Below, in pieces: positions 46,901 through 60,000 of a stretch of 60,000 nucleotides of DNA. Source of the DNA: Antedon mediterranea (Eukaryota; Echinodermata; Crinoidea; Comatulida; Antedonidae); contig NC_092676.1 in NCBI RefSeq assembly GCF_964355755.1, forward strand, positions 24,474,288 to 24,534,287, given 5' to 3'. A program made the translations under genes and the position numbers. Each line of letters opens with the position of its first letter. The stretch's first letter is position 1. The notes under the pieces were generated by a model. The model searched no databases. It saw only the letters and a list, made by a program, of their open reading frames with translations, and had not been told where the DNA came from.

Positions 46901-49900
46901 TTATATTTATAGTTTTAAACAAATACAACTCGGCAGCTCGATATCTGTTACGACTAATGATGATGTTAACTTTATAGTCTTGTTTAAATGTAGATTTAAA
47001 AAACAAATTATCTGTTATCGGAAACGATTAATATTTCAAAAAATCGGTCTAGAATACGTTAAAAATGTTTTTGATGATAGCATAACAATCTCGTAAACAA
47101 ATCGAGCAAATATATAATAAATAATTAATGAAGGTAGCAGAAAGCACCGTAATGGTATGTCTACTGTTATAATCCGTAAAGATAAAAGCTATCGCTGGGC
47201 AGATCGAAATCGCAACAACAGGTGTCGTGACAAAGTAGGCGGATTTTTGTCCAAAACAGTGTGTGTCCCCTCCCTATTTCACATATGAAAAGAATTGATA
47301 TCGATCCGGGCTTATCAACGTTTATTATTATGGAATACCTGTTGTTTGTCGCATTCCAAACATACTCGATAGGATAATCGGAAACTATGGATAGATAGTT
47401 TGCTATTGTTTCGCTCGAGTTGGGACCTCTTCATTGGTTATCCAGCTTATCGCTAGTATTAAAGTGATTTTCTAGGATAACGAAGTTTCACATGATACAC
47501 GGTGTGCTGTGCGACGCGGACCATCTCTTTCGAATATAATCAGTTAAATGAAATTGCCAAATACAAGCAGTGGGTCTTAAATACAAACCGTAACATTTGG
47601 AAACAAACAACGAACTCAAAGCAGCAAAAATAAGGTATGAACTATAATAATATGATACTAGTTTTTAAATTGAATACGATTTTTTACTAGCATTCAAATT
47701 CTCGCATTTAGTTGTCAAACAAAACAAAAGGTACATCAGGTTTAGTGTTTGTATTGATGTATCTTTTCTGAATTTTATGCCAAACTTTTAATAATATGGC
47801 ACGGCAACCCGGCTATACGGTCATCTTATAGATTCGATAAGGTATTGTACATTTATCGTTAAAGCCACACGCGCGCGCGGATGTTGAGAATACACTACAG
47901 CATCAAAAGTTGTTAACACCAAACGTTAATGACTAGACTGTCCATACTACTGTTTAGCAATAACTGATAACAAATCTGAAGTCTGGAAACATAATTTGGT
48001 ACTATACATTGTTGGTAAAGCTTGGTTCCCACTAGAACGTAACGCAAGGACGTAAACGTAACGCAAGCGTTTTAACCAATGACAAGCGAAGTTATAGACA
48101 GTTGGCAATCAAACCCGAATAAGCCATCGCTTGTGATTGGTAAATTCACTTGCGTTGCGTTACGTCCTTGCGTTGCGTCGCTAGTGGGAACCAATCTTAA
48201 GCTTAAGCTTGGTTCCCACTATAGGACGTAGCAAAGACGTAAAAGTAACGCAAGTAATTTGAAGTCTTTGCGTTACGTCCTAGCGTTACGTCCTAATGGG
48301 AACCCACGCTATATACACTGGCGGAAATGTTCATGTCTATCAGCTAGAATTAAGTCTCTTTTTCTTTTAAACATTTTTTTTATCTAACTTGTCTCCATTG
48401 TGACACAGTGTACTTCTTTGACCAAACAATTCCTAAGGGCCCTAAACTCAAGCAAGCAACCGTAAAACATCCAAATATTTAGGAGGTTTTAAATCATCGA
48501 TAACCGAAATCGATTACTACGTCCTAAAGTGTTTCAGTGGTATGTCATTCCATTAATATTCGCAAAAATGTGAGAAAAGCTTGTCGTATTGTATTACAAC
48601 TTATTCGATTTAATTGATTTGAAACCATCGGAAAATTGATGCACAAAGTTGTTAACAGTCATAGTGAGAAACTAGTACGCACAACAGTGTACGCGCTAAA
48701 GCGATAGGTATGGACGTGGACTTTACTTTTGCTGGATGTCAAGGAGTAGGTCTCTTTAGCTTGATCATTGGTCAAACAATAATGTTCGCGCGAATGAGAA
48801 GTACGTAAAATCGAAAGGTTCTACTGTCCGCAACATTGTTGTCAGAATTTTTCATTTCATTTTCATCAGTAACTCTACACTATATTTTGTGAATGTCATA
48901 TCTCTAGACCGCTCTACAATGGTTCACACAGTTTAGTATAGGCCTACTAATAACTGTTTTTATATTCTATATCTTTTAGGTCAGCTGCGCTACATTTGTC
49001 AGTTTTGTTCCAAGTCATTTCATCATCCAAATACGCTTAAAGCGCACATACGGTTTAACTGTGGCAGTGACTCTTTGAAAGCAACCACCATGCGTCTCTC
49101 CTTATGTCAGCCTGTCTCCTGTTCTAAGAACTCATTTGACTTAGGTTTTCCATTAGGATGGTCAACCAAAACAAGCCACTATTTGAATCCTATGTTTGAT
49201 ATTTCTTTGCTGAGGTCTCTGGCGCATCATACGATGACACACAATGAATCACCATCGCGTGGCTTTCGTGCGTTTCAACCTGTAAGAAAATGCGAGGAAA
49301 ACCACCGAGGATTGAAGGTAAAAACAAACAAAGCAAAAGATCAGATCGATAAAATATCTGGAAAACAATTCTCGCCGCTTGAATTAGAAACGAACAATTC
49401 TCCTATAGTGCCTTCAGGATTCGATCTTCCATCTCGGCTACATTCTCGATTAATCAACCCATCGTTCAATTTATCGCCTGCATCTCTCGGCGCAGTTCCA
49501 TTTCATCATCTCAACGCTCCTCCTCCATGCGTTTTGTACGGTTGTGCCTGCTGCACTCATAATCATATCGATATCCCACCGGCAGTTGAGTCACATCACA
49601 GGCATCCACTTGATTTTTCATTTCGAGGAGGAAGTGATCATAGATCAATGCCATCTAGCGCTGGTGTTATCCGACATTGGCCGTTTCATACCCTACCCAC
49701 ATATCCGACAGACAATTGTTCAGGCCCTAGTAATTCAAAACTCACAAAACACCAAAAGCCTCCTCAAGAACCACAACTGTTCTTGCAGAATACGTCTCCA
49801 CAAGCCTCAAAAAGTAAAAGAGGACATTTGTGTATCTATTGTGGAAAGTTTTACTCTCGAAAATATGGACTTAAGATTCATCTAAGAACACATACAGGTT

Positions 49901-50244
49901 ACAAGCCGTTAAAGTGTAAAGTCTGCCTGCGTCCGTTTGGAGATCCAAGTAACCTCAACAAACACATCCGTCTGCACGCGGAGGGAGAAACGCCGTATAG
50001 ATGCGAGTTCTGCGGCAAGGTGTTGGTGCGTAGACGTGACTTAGAACGGCATATTAAGTCTCGTCATCCGACGAAAGCGGACACGACGTCATCACAGAAT
50101 AAAGATGATGATGAACTCATTAATGTTGATGATATTAGCTCGTCGAGTTTGATGTGCGATAGTGATTCTGAAGATGAACCAATGATATCAAAAGAATCAC
50201 CCGAGTCAAACACATCCCACGAATCTTGCGAAACGACATCATAA
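43989..50244 (+). CDS. PRDM13: PRDM13 transcription factor, three coding exons
   Basis: Nuclear PR-domain zinc-finger regulator of neuronal subtype choice in animals. Exons 43989-44234, 45780-46032 and 48980-50244 join by GT-AG introns in phase to 587 aa. The PR/SET-like domain spans exons 1-2, with WMRFISAARNDDEQN and GEELLVWYSDKL. Zinc finger 1 begins exon 3 (YICQFCSKSFHHPNTLKAHI, closed by a cysteine). Three further fingers lie near the C-terminus: HLCIYCGKFYSRKYGLKIHL, LKCKVCLRPFGDPSNLNKHI and YRCEFCGKVLVRRRDLERHI. This one-plus-three arrangement and the finger sequences are nearly those of vertebrate PRDM13. Between them is a low-complexity Pro/His/Ser region. The tail is acidic. The N-terminal 80 residues are poorly conserved. 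Confidence 0.95.
48019..48197. mobile_element. MITE family 2
   Basis: AGCTTGGTTCCCACTAGAAC to GGGAACCAATCT, flanked by TAA on both sides. Nearly full palindrome, 179 bp like the copy at 22622. Confidence 0.92.
48206..48310. mobile_element. MITE family 2, shorter variant
   Basis: Begins 8 bp after the previous element (AGCTTGGTTCCCACTATAGG) and ends ATGGGAACCCACGCT. Head-to-tail neighbour of the previous copy, with its central region deleted. Confidence 0.82.
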
Positions 50245-50365
50245 TGGATGGCAACGTCAAAATAGCATATACTGTATAAAGTTTTATTATCGTTTTAAAC
50301 AGGCAGGCAACAATGTTTTTGAGGTTTGTAGCTTAATGAAACCAACATTGTAAATTTTATAAGCA

Positions 50366-50371
50366 AATAAA
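50366..50371 (+). promoter_or_regulatory. Candidate PRDM13 poly(A) signal
   Basis: AATAAA 122 nt after the PRDM13 stop codon. Confidence 0.5.
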
Positions 50372-50411
50372 CACACAATCGAAAATGTTTTGTTATTTTG
50401 TATTGTTCTAA

Positions 50412-50530
50412 AGCTCTGTTTACACTATCATTATCAAACTAGTGTGATGTGGTCAAATATGGAAATGATATGTCTTTGTGTCTATATATATTTTTTGTCA
50501 CATAAAGTTTGATAGTGTAGGCAGAGAGCT
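50412..50530. mobile_element. MITE family 1
   Basis: AGCTCTGTTTACACTATCAT to GTGTAGGCAGAGAGCT, preceded by TAA. Slightly shortened. Confidence 0.82.
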
Positions 50531-50608
50531 CATAAATCGAGCTAGGGTCTTTAAAAAAAAAAGCGGCCTTAGAGTTGTCCACAACCCAACTTCTGTAAAT
50601 ACAGGTGA

Positions 50609-51174
50609 TTTAAAGATGTATTGTCCCTTGAAACACAAAAAAATGAAGGTCAAAATATACTAAATTTTAATTGGCCATATCAAAGTAATATTTAAGTTAT
50701 TCACTTTAAGTCGAAAATTCGAGCCAAAAACAACACTTTTAATTAATTGTAATTAACAGCTAAATTAATTTGATTACATTTCGTCTGGAAAATAGTCGCG
50801 AGCGAAAGTAAACAAAGATTTCAAACCATGAGTATACATTATGCATGATGCTAATTAGGATTGTTTACAACTCGTCACGGTTGAGAGAGGGTGTTTCACA
50901 CAGATCGCGAGGAAGTTTTATGATAATGCATACAGAGTAGCCAAATAAGCGCATTGCATTATAAGATATGTTTTGATCGAAAACTTTGACTGGAAGTCAA
51001 AGTTATTTTTTGAACCAAAAAACGTCTGTATTTCAGTTAAATTATTTTTTTTTCGAATAATTTTTGGTGAAAGTTAATAACTATCATAATACTTCAAAAT
51101 GACCCACTTTTTTTCGAAATCTTTTTATTTTTATTTTTTGGAAATTTTACAAAGGGACAATACATCTTTAAAAT
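50609..51174. mobile_element. TIR element, family 3, copy 3 (about 566 bp)
   Basis: Ends TTTAAAGATGTATTGTCCCT and AAAGGGACAATACATCTTTA are near-perfect inverted repeats. The interior is AT-rich without a transposase frame, so non-autonomous. Confidence 0.75.
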
Positions 51175-51566
51175 AGCATAGCACAACTGACCCTTTATAA
51201 TTATACACAATCCGAAATTTTTCTCCAGTTTACAAAAAAACCTCGATTGACAACAAAAACTAACATACAAAATCAATTGAAAACAGAACATCTAATTGAC
51301 AACAAAACGTTTTATTTTTTACATTTTACATTCAGAGATGATTTTAATACACAAACTATAATTTATATTTATACAATTACATTTTATATAAACTGTATTC
51401 ACAAAAATAATCCAAATATGTTCTATATTATTTATACATACTACGTACAGATTCTCATTAAATTGTTCGCCAAATCAGTTTCCTTAAATGGCACCTAATG
51501 TTAAATGTAAGAGGTAATATTATTTTAAACAGATGGAAGGAGGTCTATTTATGTGAAATTGCTTAT

Positions 51567-54500
51567 TTATTCGTCATCATCTGGTTCCCCTCCTCCTTCT
51601 TCTCCTTCCCCTTCCACTGGTCCTCCTGTGTCTGCTACTGCTTCTGGTTGACTCTCTGCTGCTGGCTCAGCTTGATCAACCCCCTGATAGAAAAGACAAA
51701 TGTTGCAAAAAGAATTAATAATTTATTATAAAATAAATATAAAATGGTTTGATTAAATGTGCCTGTAGTGTAACTGCTCAGATCAAACCTGAGCGCCGCC
51801 TTTTTATATGGCCTGGCTTGCTACCTAGCCTACTACATGGCCTGGCTTGCTACCTAGCCTACTACATGGCCTGGCTTGCTACCTGGCCTTCGATATATGG
51901 AAATAGGTGTGTTTAAATGTTTAATCCACAATATAAAACAAATTTAATTTTCGTATTATGAGTTCCTAATCAAAACAATGAGCGTTGTTTTTTTTCGAAA
52001 TATCTAGGCTTACTATTTCGGCCCATATTTTTTCTTTATTCTTTCTTTATATCAAACCAACAGTGTAAAACACCAATAACAGGTTGAAAATAAAAGCTAA
52101 ACTATAAAATATGAGCCTATAAATATATACAAATGAAAAAGAAAATTTAAATAATTTCATTTACTAGTTTATAACATTCCAAAAATATTTTCAATTCTTT
52201 TATTTGGATTTTTTTAAATGCACATACCTCAACTGCATCTGAATTTAATTCTTGATCTAGCAATGCTTGTGCTGCCTGTGCTATTCTCTCTGCGTCTCTT
52301 TGAGATTCTTCGAGTTTAAAGTATGCTGCTGCCCTTGCTTTTACAACATCTCTTATAATTGCTATAAAAAAGATAAACATTCAATCAGTGAATTATATCT
52401 GAAGAGGTTGCTAATGCTAGTGCCAAGTATACCACTCGGCAGATCAAAAGAGTAAAAAAAAACTCCAAAAAAATGTTTCTACTAGTTTGACATAAGTGAT
52501 GTGCCCAAATATGGTAGAGATATCCCAAGTATGGTAATGATATGACATCATCATGTCCATATATGGGAACATCACCTTTTTTTTTGTCACATAAAGTTTG
52601 ACAGTGTAGACAGAGCTTTATAAAGCAAGTACACTTACCATCTAACATGGTACGTCCTAAAATAGATTTATCAATCTGCTTCTCAACTTGCTCCATAATC
52701 CATGGCATAAATCCGTTCTCAACATCCCTCTCAACTGGATCATAAAAGAAGCCATTGTCACTAAGTGTACCAAATACAGAGGGCACTAAATCAGCAAGGT
52801 AACTCTGTGCAAACGCTCTTGCAGCAATCTTGTCTGCGGTTTCACGCTCTTTCTTAAGAACTTCTCGTTGTTGCTTCATTCTCCTCTCCTAATAAATAAA
52901 AAATAATTTTATAAATGATTATTGCATTAATATATTAATATCTGTCTTTCATTAGTTAGTTGGCAGAAAGCAACATTTAACAGAGTAATTGATTTAAAAA
53001 AAGCTTTGGTTATATTGATTGTTTATGGAGATTGAAGTTTATGTTATGTAAAGCTCTGTGTACGCTATCAAACTAAAAAGTGTGATGTGCCCAAATATGG
53101 TAGTGATATGCTTAAATATGGTAGTGATATGACATCATCAGAGAGAGAGAGAGAGAGAGCTTTAAAGTCACTATTATAAGCAACCAAGTCATCATGGCCA
53201 TCCTGAATATGATGTACAGGGGTGGATAAAAGAGGTTATTATTAACTACTGTACTTTTTGATAAATCCTGGATCCGCCCTCCTTGAAATATAATGAGAAT
53301 AAAATGCTTCATCAACAACGTTTAAGAAAAAAAAAAATGTAGACTTACTTTCTCTTCTCTGTGTCGTCTCTCTTGCTCCTCAAGACGCTGTGTTTCTACA
53401 ACCTCTGCATTACGCAACTCCTCAAATGCTCTCTGTTGAGCTCTGAGGTTAGCAAGCTCTTCCTCTTCCATAACTTCTAGTAAAGCCTGTTCGACAGTCT
53501 TTCCAACTAGCACCTCCAAGATGGGCTTAACTTCTAAATCAAAGTCAAACAACTGAAAAAAGAATATAAAACATAACTTATAGTTTATGGTTCAGAAATT
53601 GTTTAATAAACACATTTAAAGGTGTCATAAAGAATGTAAATGTAATGTATGATTTTACATTTAAAGCTATGTTTACACTATCAAACTTTATGTGATGTGG
53701 CCATATGGACATGATGATGTCATATCACTACTATATTTAAGAATATCACTACCGTATTTGGGCATACCACACTTTTTGTCAAATAGTTTGATAGTGTAAA
53801 CAGATCTTTAACTTACATCTCCATCGTATATTTGTGTAGCAATATCTCTTCCAGTCTTGGCGGGTATGAAAAGTGGGGTAGGAGGTCGATCAAGGAAGGC
53901 GTCAGTTTGGCAGTCAACGTCTGCCTCCTCAACACGGTCACTCAATTCTTCGAGATATAGCTCTGTCTGAACGTCAATATGTTTACGGCCTTCTATTGGT
54001 TCTGGAGATCGTGTCTTTAACTGATCTCTTGCTCGTTTTCGAGCCACATTTCTCCTCCTAATTTCCTGTTGTCGTTGTATTTCAATTGGATCAGGTTGTG
54101 CTGTCTAGATAAGAATAGGACACTATCATCAATACAAAAACATTCCTAATTCAATATGAATTTATCTACTCATTAAGCTCTGTCTACACTATCAAATGTT
54201 ATGTGACAAAAAAATGAGATGTACCCTTATATGTATATTATGATGTCATATCATTCACTACCATATCTGGGCACATCACACTTGTGTGTTCAGGCTAGTT
54301 TGATAGTCTAGACAGAGTGCAACACCTGAATGGATTCCTAAATAATAAAGTAGGTATACAGTTAACTAGATAGTTTTGGAAAAGTTGGTTAAGATTTCAT
54401 GTGGTGAACCTTGGATGAATATGACTAGGCCCTAATTACTGAATGGTGTAAATGTATTTTAGTGTCTTACTGCTGGCAATGTATGTTGGGCATATGTGTT

Positions 54501-55115
54501 TCCTCTGACAATTCTTCTGTCGTACATAATATTTCCGTACAATCCATCTCTATATAAAACAAGAAAACAAACATAAAATACTAATACAGTATTATTATTT
54601 ATAATTTAATAAGGTTACTCTACCTACAGTCAGTAATCAGTAGTACTCTAGACCTCCTGCGTACAGTACAGCTTCTCTACACCTATGCTCCGGTCAATCT
54701 CTATCTACATACAGATAACTAGGCCTCCTTTCTACTCCCTATTTTTATATAGTACTTAGATAAGCCTACTACCTACTAGGTTAGATAGAATATTATAAGA
54801 CATTCAGCAGGATTGGACTCAAACTTTTCAGTTAACCTGCTATAATATTTAGGCTAGTTAGGTAGTAGGTATATTGTGCAAAAGAGATAAAAAATTATCA
54901 AAAATTTCTATTTAAACTAATCACCATAAGCCTATAGTATGGAAGTTAGACTAGGGGCCTAGGAATTACAATCTTCATAATCAATCTCCTTACCCAATGT
55001 TTTGATCTGCTGCAGCTGCAGCAGGTTCTCTGTATTTTTTCCGCTGTTGCGGCACCGATCGTGGTTGACTGGCAAACGTGTACGTTCCACTTTTCTGAGG
55101 TAATACAGTCGTCAT
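51567..55115 (-). CDS. RSPH3: Radial spoke head protein 3 (RSPH3), seven coding exons
   Basis: Structural stalk protein of ciliary and flagellar axoneme radial spokes and an A-kinase anchoring protein. Exons: 55115-54994, 54549-54471, 54104-53817, 53552-53349, 52888-52639, 52361-52228, 51683-51567. All splice junctions are GT-AG and in phase, giving 397 aa. The conserved core includes HIDVQTELYLEELSDR, CQTDAFLDRPPTPLFIPAKT and LFDFDLEVKPILEVLVGKT. It continues with VEQALLEVMEEEELANLRAQ (the RII-binding-type amphipathic helix), ARAFAQSYLADLVPSVFG, FFYDPVERDVE, and a coiled-coil tail ending in an acidic Glu/Gly-rich stretch. An AATAAA overlaps the stop codon on the minus strand. Introns carry four family-1 MITEs. 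Confidence 0.96.
51809..51893. repeat. 29-bp tandem repeat, about 3 units
   Basis: The unit TGGCCTGGCTTGCTACCTAG plus CCTACTACA is repeated almost exactly, in the last RSPH3 intron. Confidence 0.9.
52480..52617. mobile_element. MITE family 1, left end lost
   Basis: Starts ACTAGTTTGACATAAGTGAT and ends GTGTAGACAGAGCT followed by TTA. It ends about 20 bp from the RSPH3 exon 5 donor. Confidence 0.85.
53052..53160. mobile_element. MITE family 1 truncated by a (GA)n tract
   Basis: TAA then AGCTCTGTGTACGCTATCAA. After GATATGACATCATCA the element breaks into GAGAGAGAGAGAGAG and a final GCTTTA. Confidence 0.8.
53665..53807. mobile_element. MITE family 1 abutting a splice donor
   Basis: AGCTATGTTTACACTATCAA to GTGTAAACAGATCT, flanked by TAA and TTA. 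The right duplication ends at 53810, immediately beside the six donor bases (53811-53816) of RSPH3 exon 3. Confidence 0.88.
54176..54318. mobile_element. MITE family 1
   Basis: TTA then AGCTCTGTCTACACTATCAA. The right end GTCTAGACAGAGTGC is slightly diverged. In RSPH3 intron 2. Confidence 0.85.
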
Positions 55116-55899
55116 TTTTACCTCTTCTTTATTAATGTTAATAAATAGATTTTATCTTAAATATATTCAGTCAATGTCAAACAACTAATGTATACAAAAA
55201 CGTTTATTTTTTACAAAAGAATCTACAACTCACGTCCTCCATCTACGAAGAAAAATGGCCGAATGAACCGAATTACTTTGTTGTTGATACGGTAAACAAA
55301 TAATTTATTTGAAAAATTTAAATTAATATACATTCAATTTGCGTTATGTTTATTCAATTAAAAAACATTTATATTATATTATTTAAATTGTCATCATCTA
55401 GAATGGCGTTTACTCGAAATTTAAAATTGATATTAAAAACAGTAAAGTAGTTCCTGTGTATGAATTCATAATAACAGTAATTAAGCATAAATAATTCGGT
55501 ATCCATGGATACAGTTCGCGGTTTAGAGGGGGCGCTACAAATAATTAGCTATACTGTCCTCTAGCGGTTGGTGATCTTCAGCTTTTCTCCGATCCTGTTC
55601 ACACGTGACACACAACACAAGTTAATTCCCCTTTTTCGCAGACACTAGTTATTAAGTCTACGTAACATCGGAATTCAAATTTCAAACAAAACAAGTTTAA
55701 GATTTCACGATTAAAAATACAGCTTTCAAGAAATAATAAGTATGCTTGTTTTTTGTGTCTTGAAATGAATCAATAGAGCGACTTTGTATTCATTATGATT
55801 CTGATTAAACTTATTATTGAAATTTCACTTGAAAATAACAATAAAAAAAAAAAATTATACTCAAGTAGGCCTAAGTATCTATTAAAATTAATTAGCTGC

Positions 55900-56235
55900 A
55901 GCTGAGAGAGAGGCACACAGCACAGGTGGCTAACTGGTGTGTGTGGTCCATGTTGTGGGCTGAATTGGCCGTGAAAGACCATGCCATGGTTTCCTTTGGT
56001 CCACGGTTCGAATCCCATCGCCGCTTGCGGGTTGGAATACATCGTACCACACCGTCTTTCGGATGAGACGTTAAGCCGTTGGGCATGTATGCACAATAAG
56101 AACGCAGATACGTACACACTCTTCGAAGGGTAGGGGATCGTCTCCCGGCGACTGCCAAATTCACTAGAATAACCTCACCACCAGAAACAAGAGTGGGCTA
56201 TGTGTGTGTGTAACACCAAAAATAACAACAGCAAT
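55900..56235 (+). mobile_element. tRNA-derived SINE-like element
   Basis: Pol III A-box-like TGGCTAACTGG at about 55926 and a perfect B-box GGTTCGAATCC at about 56004. These are followed by CTTTCGGATGAGACGTTAAG, a core that I recall from SINEs of many invertebrates, and an A/C-rich tail (AAAATAACAACAGC). Lies between the divergent RSPH3 and RCAN genes. The family name is not assigned. Confidence 0.65.
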
Positions 56236-56603
56236 TTAATAAAAAATCATTACCATCATAATTGTTTGAAGGTTTGCATGGCGAAATCTATTTGAAAGTT
56301 TGCGGTACATCACGTATATTAGTTCTGAAAAGAACTGGGAGTTTCTCGACGTTTCGATCAAAAATGTGCTTATTAATACTGTACTGTAGTCGCGGTTAGT
56401 CATGATTAAAGTGCCGCATTGTCATTTTAAAAACAAATTATAGATTCAGTGATTTAATCAGGGCAGGTATGTTGTCCATTCATTGCAAAAACGCATGATT
56501 AATCATAAATCATAGTAAGAGTACTAATAGAAACGGATTTACGATACGTCCACACGAAAATATCCAACAGAAATAGTTTCGATTACGTAATTCGTTGATT
56601 TTG

Positions 56604-56611
56604 TGACGTCA
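56604..56611. promoter_or_regulatory. CRE octamer upstream of RCAN
   Basis: TGACGTCA about 245 bp before the RCAN ATG, with a further ATGACGTT half-site near 56625. Suggests CREB/ATF-type input; inferred from position only. Confidence 0.4.
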
Positions 56612-56855
56612 AAAAGCCAGTGGGATGACGTTCTTTTCTCTACTTTTCCCGTAAGAGGGCGTTTTTCTGTGAAATTTTGACACAAAAAACACTCACAACA
56701 GCACGACGGAGTGAATAATCAGTAGTTTAATTTGATTGTTTTACGTCAAAAACAAAATTGTTTATGCTGTAAATTCATTTTAGTTATTCTTGTGTTTTCC
56801 CAAGGCATTAACTTAAAAATAGCAAGTGCAAAATTCTGTATTTTTGCGAGAAACA

Positions 56856-59166
<2,311 letters not shown>

Positions 59167-60000
59167 AAATTAATTTCACGGGCACGATAATTTGATGCAA
59201 GTTTTCAAACTTAAGGAGTATGACAATAATATCTTGGATAACAAATGTATTGGTTCTTCCATAGTTTTTGAGCTACTGAAGGGGAGCTGGGTGCTGCTAT
59301 ATTGTTTGTCATGAATTTAACATTGGTGTTTCTTCAGATACAGGCTGGAATTTCCGAATTCTTAATGTGATCTGGTTACTATAAACGGCGTCATCAAAAT
59401 TCAGATTCTATTTTTCTTCTGAACCAAATCAATATTTTCCTTTGTACAATTATTTCACTGTTCCATTTAAATATTCACTTCTACAGTATATTAGTCCTTA
59501 ATTTAAGCAATTGTATTTTGTCATGGTATGAGGTTGTGGCTTTTTTTCTCATTAGAATACCATGTTGGCTGATTTAAAGTTTTTACAAAGATTTTTTTTA
59601 CAAGATTAATGCTGCTTTCTTATGTATACAGTAGTGCTTTTCTTTTGTACAAAATTTTTAATCTCTAGACAATCGTTTTTTATTTATTTGGTATAGTTTG
59701 TTGTTTAGGACACTAAATGCAACTAGAATTGTATTGAATACTTTATCTTCATTAGGTCTTTTTTGTTATTAATAATTGTATTTAATGTAATTTAATTGTA
59801 AATTGAATTTTACCTTTGAATAGGTACTGTATTTAAATATAGATTTGAACTAAATGCTGCCCACAACTACAGTAAATAAATATCCAGGACATTTTTTAAA
59901 TTTAAAGCATATTTAAACGAATAAAAAATCATTATATTATATACAAATAATTATGCTGTGCATTGATTGAAATGCATCATATTACCATTTCAATTGTTCA
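59167..60000 (+). other. RCAN 3' UTR and downstream sequence
   Basis: AT-rich with no further exon. AATAAA at 59875-59880 could end a 3' UTR of about 700 nt; earlier signals are not obvious. Confidence 0.45.

Larger units (their letters stand above)
46060..48979. other. Second PRDM13 intron: repeats, no gene seen
   Basis: Contains (TAC)n at about 46240-46262, two copies of an ATGAA(A/G)ATCATTTCGAATTA word (46191 and 46884) and two family-2 MITEs. A degenerate GCGCGCGCGG tract lies near 47872. Confidence 0.5.

Noticed and set aside
49544-49885. 113-codon plus-strand frame
   Set aside because: Alternative-frame shadow within PRDM13 exon 3.
55770-56164. Minus-strand frames of 115 and 90 codons between RSPH3 and RCAN
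   Set aside because: They overlap the SINE-like element and read its tRNA-derived head antisense.

Overview
The window is intron-rich, AT-rich animal nuclear DNA. GT-AG introns, conserved metazoan gene families, many short palindromic transposons, a tRNA-type SINE and dispersed TAGGCCTA motifs are all visible. The gene set (frizzled, HIGD1, METTL24, PRDM13, RSPH3, RCAN) plus duplicated cGAS-like receptors fits an invertebrate, possibly a marine deuterostome such as an echinoderm. The species cannot be fixed from the sequence.

Layout. 1-1542 (-): frizzled receptor of the Fz9/10 type, intronless in view, C-terminus beyond the window. 7639-8602 (-): HIGD1-type mitochondrial protein, two coding exons. 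10970-13689 (-): cGAS-like nucleotidyltransferase whose exons splice in frame to a C-terminal ubiquitin-like domain and a hydrophobic, probably membrane-inserted tail (555 aa by my exon model). 15.1-19.86 kb (-): tandem duplicate of that gene. Its nucleotidyltransferase exon is intact, its downstream exons are decayed or rearranged, and a 45-bp x 23 minisatellite lies between them. 20587-36580 (-): METTL24-like methyltransferase, five coding exons over 16 kb. 43989-50244 (+): PRDM13 transcription factor, three coding exons. 51567-55115 (-): RSPH3 radial spoke protein, seven coding exons. 56856-59166 (+): RCAN calcineurin regulator, four coding exons.

Most of the rest is non-coding. It holds a 13-copy family of about 150-bp inverted-repeat MITEs, a 9-copy family of nearly palindromic MITEs, a third TIR element family, several minisatellites and perfect hairpins.

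The most interesting item is the cGLR-UBL-membrane-tail gene. It resembles vertebrate OASL (an OAS-family NTase with C-terminal ubiquitin-like domains) but on a cGAS/Mab21-type enzyme whose catalytic residues are all present. In both copies the first intron begins so that failure to splice it adds one Arg and a stop, which would give a soluble enzyme without the UBL and tail. The other genes are independent housekeeping or developmental genes. Orthologues of several of them, and cGAS itself, lie on human chromosome 6, which suggests an old linkage group.
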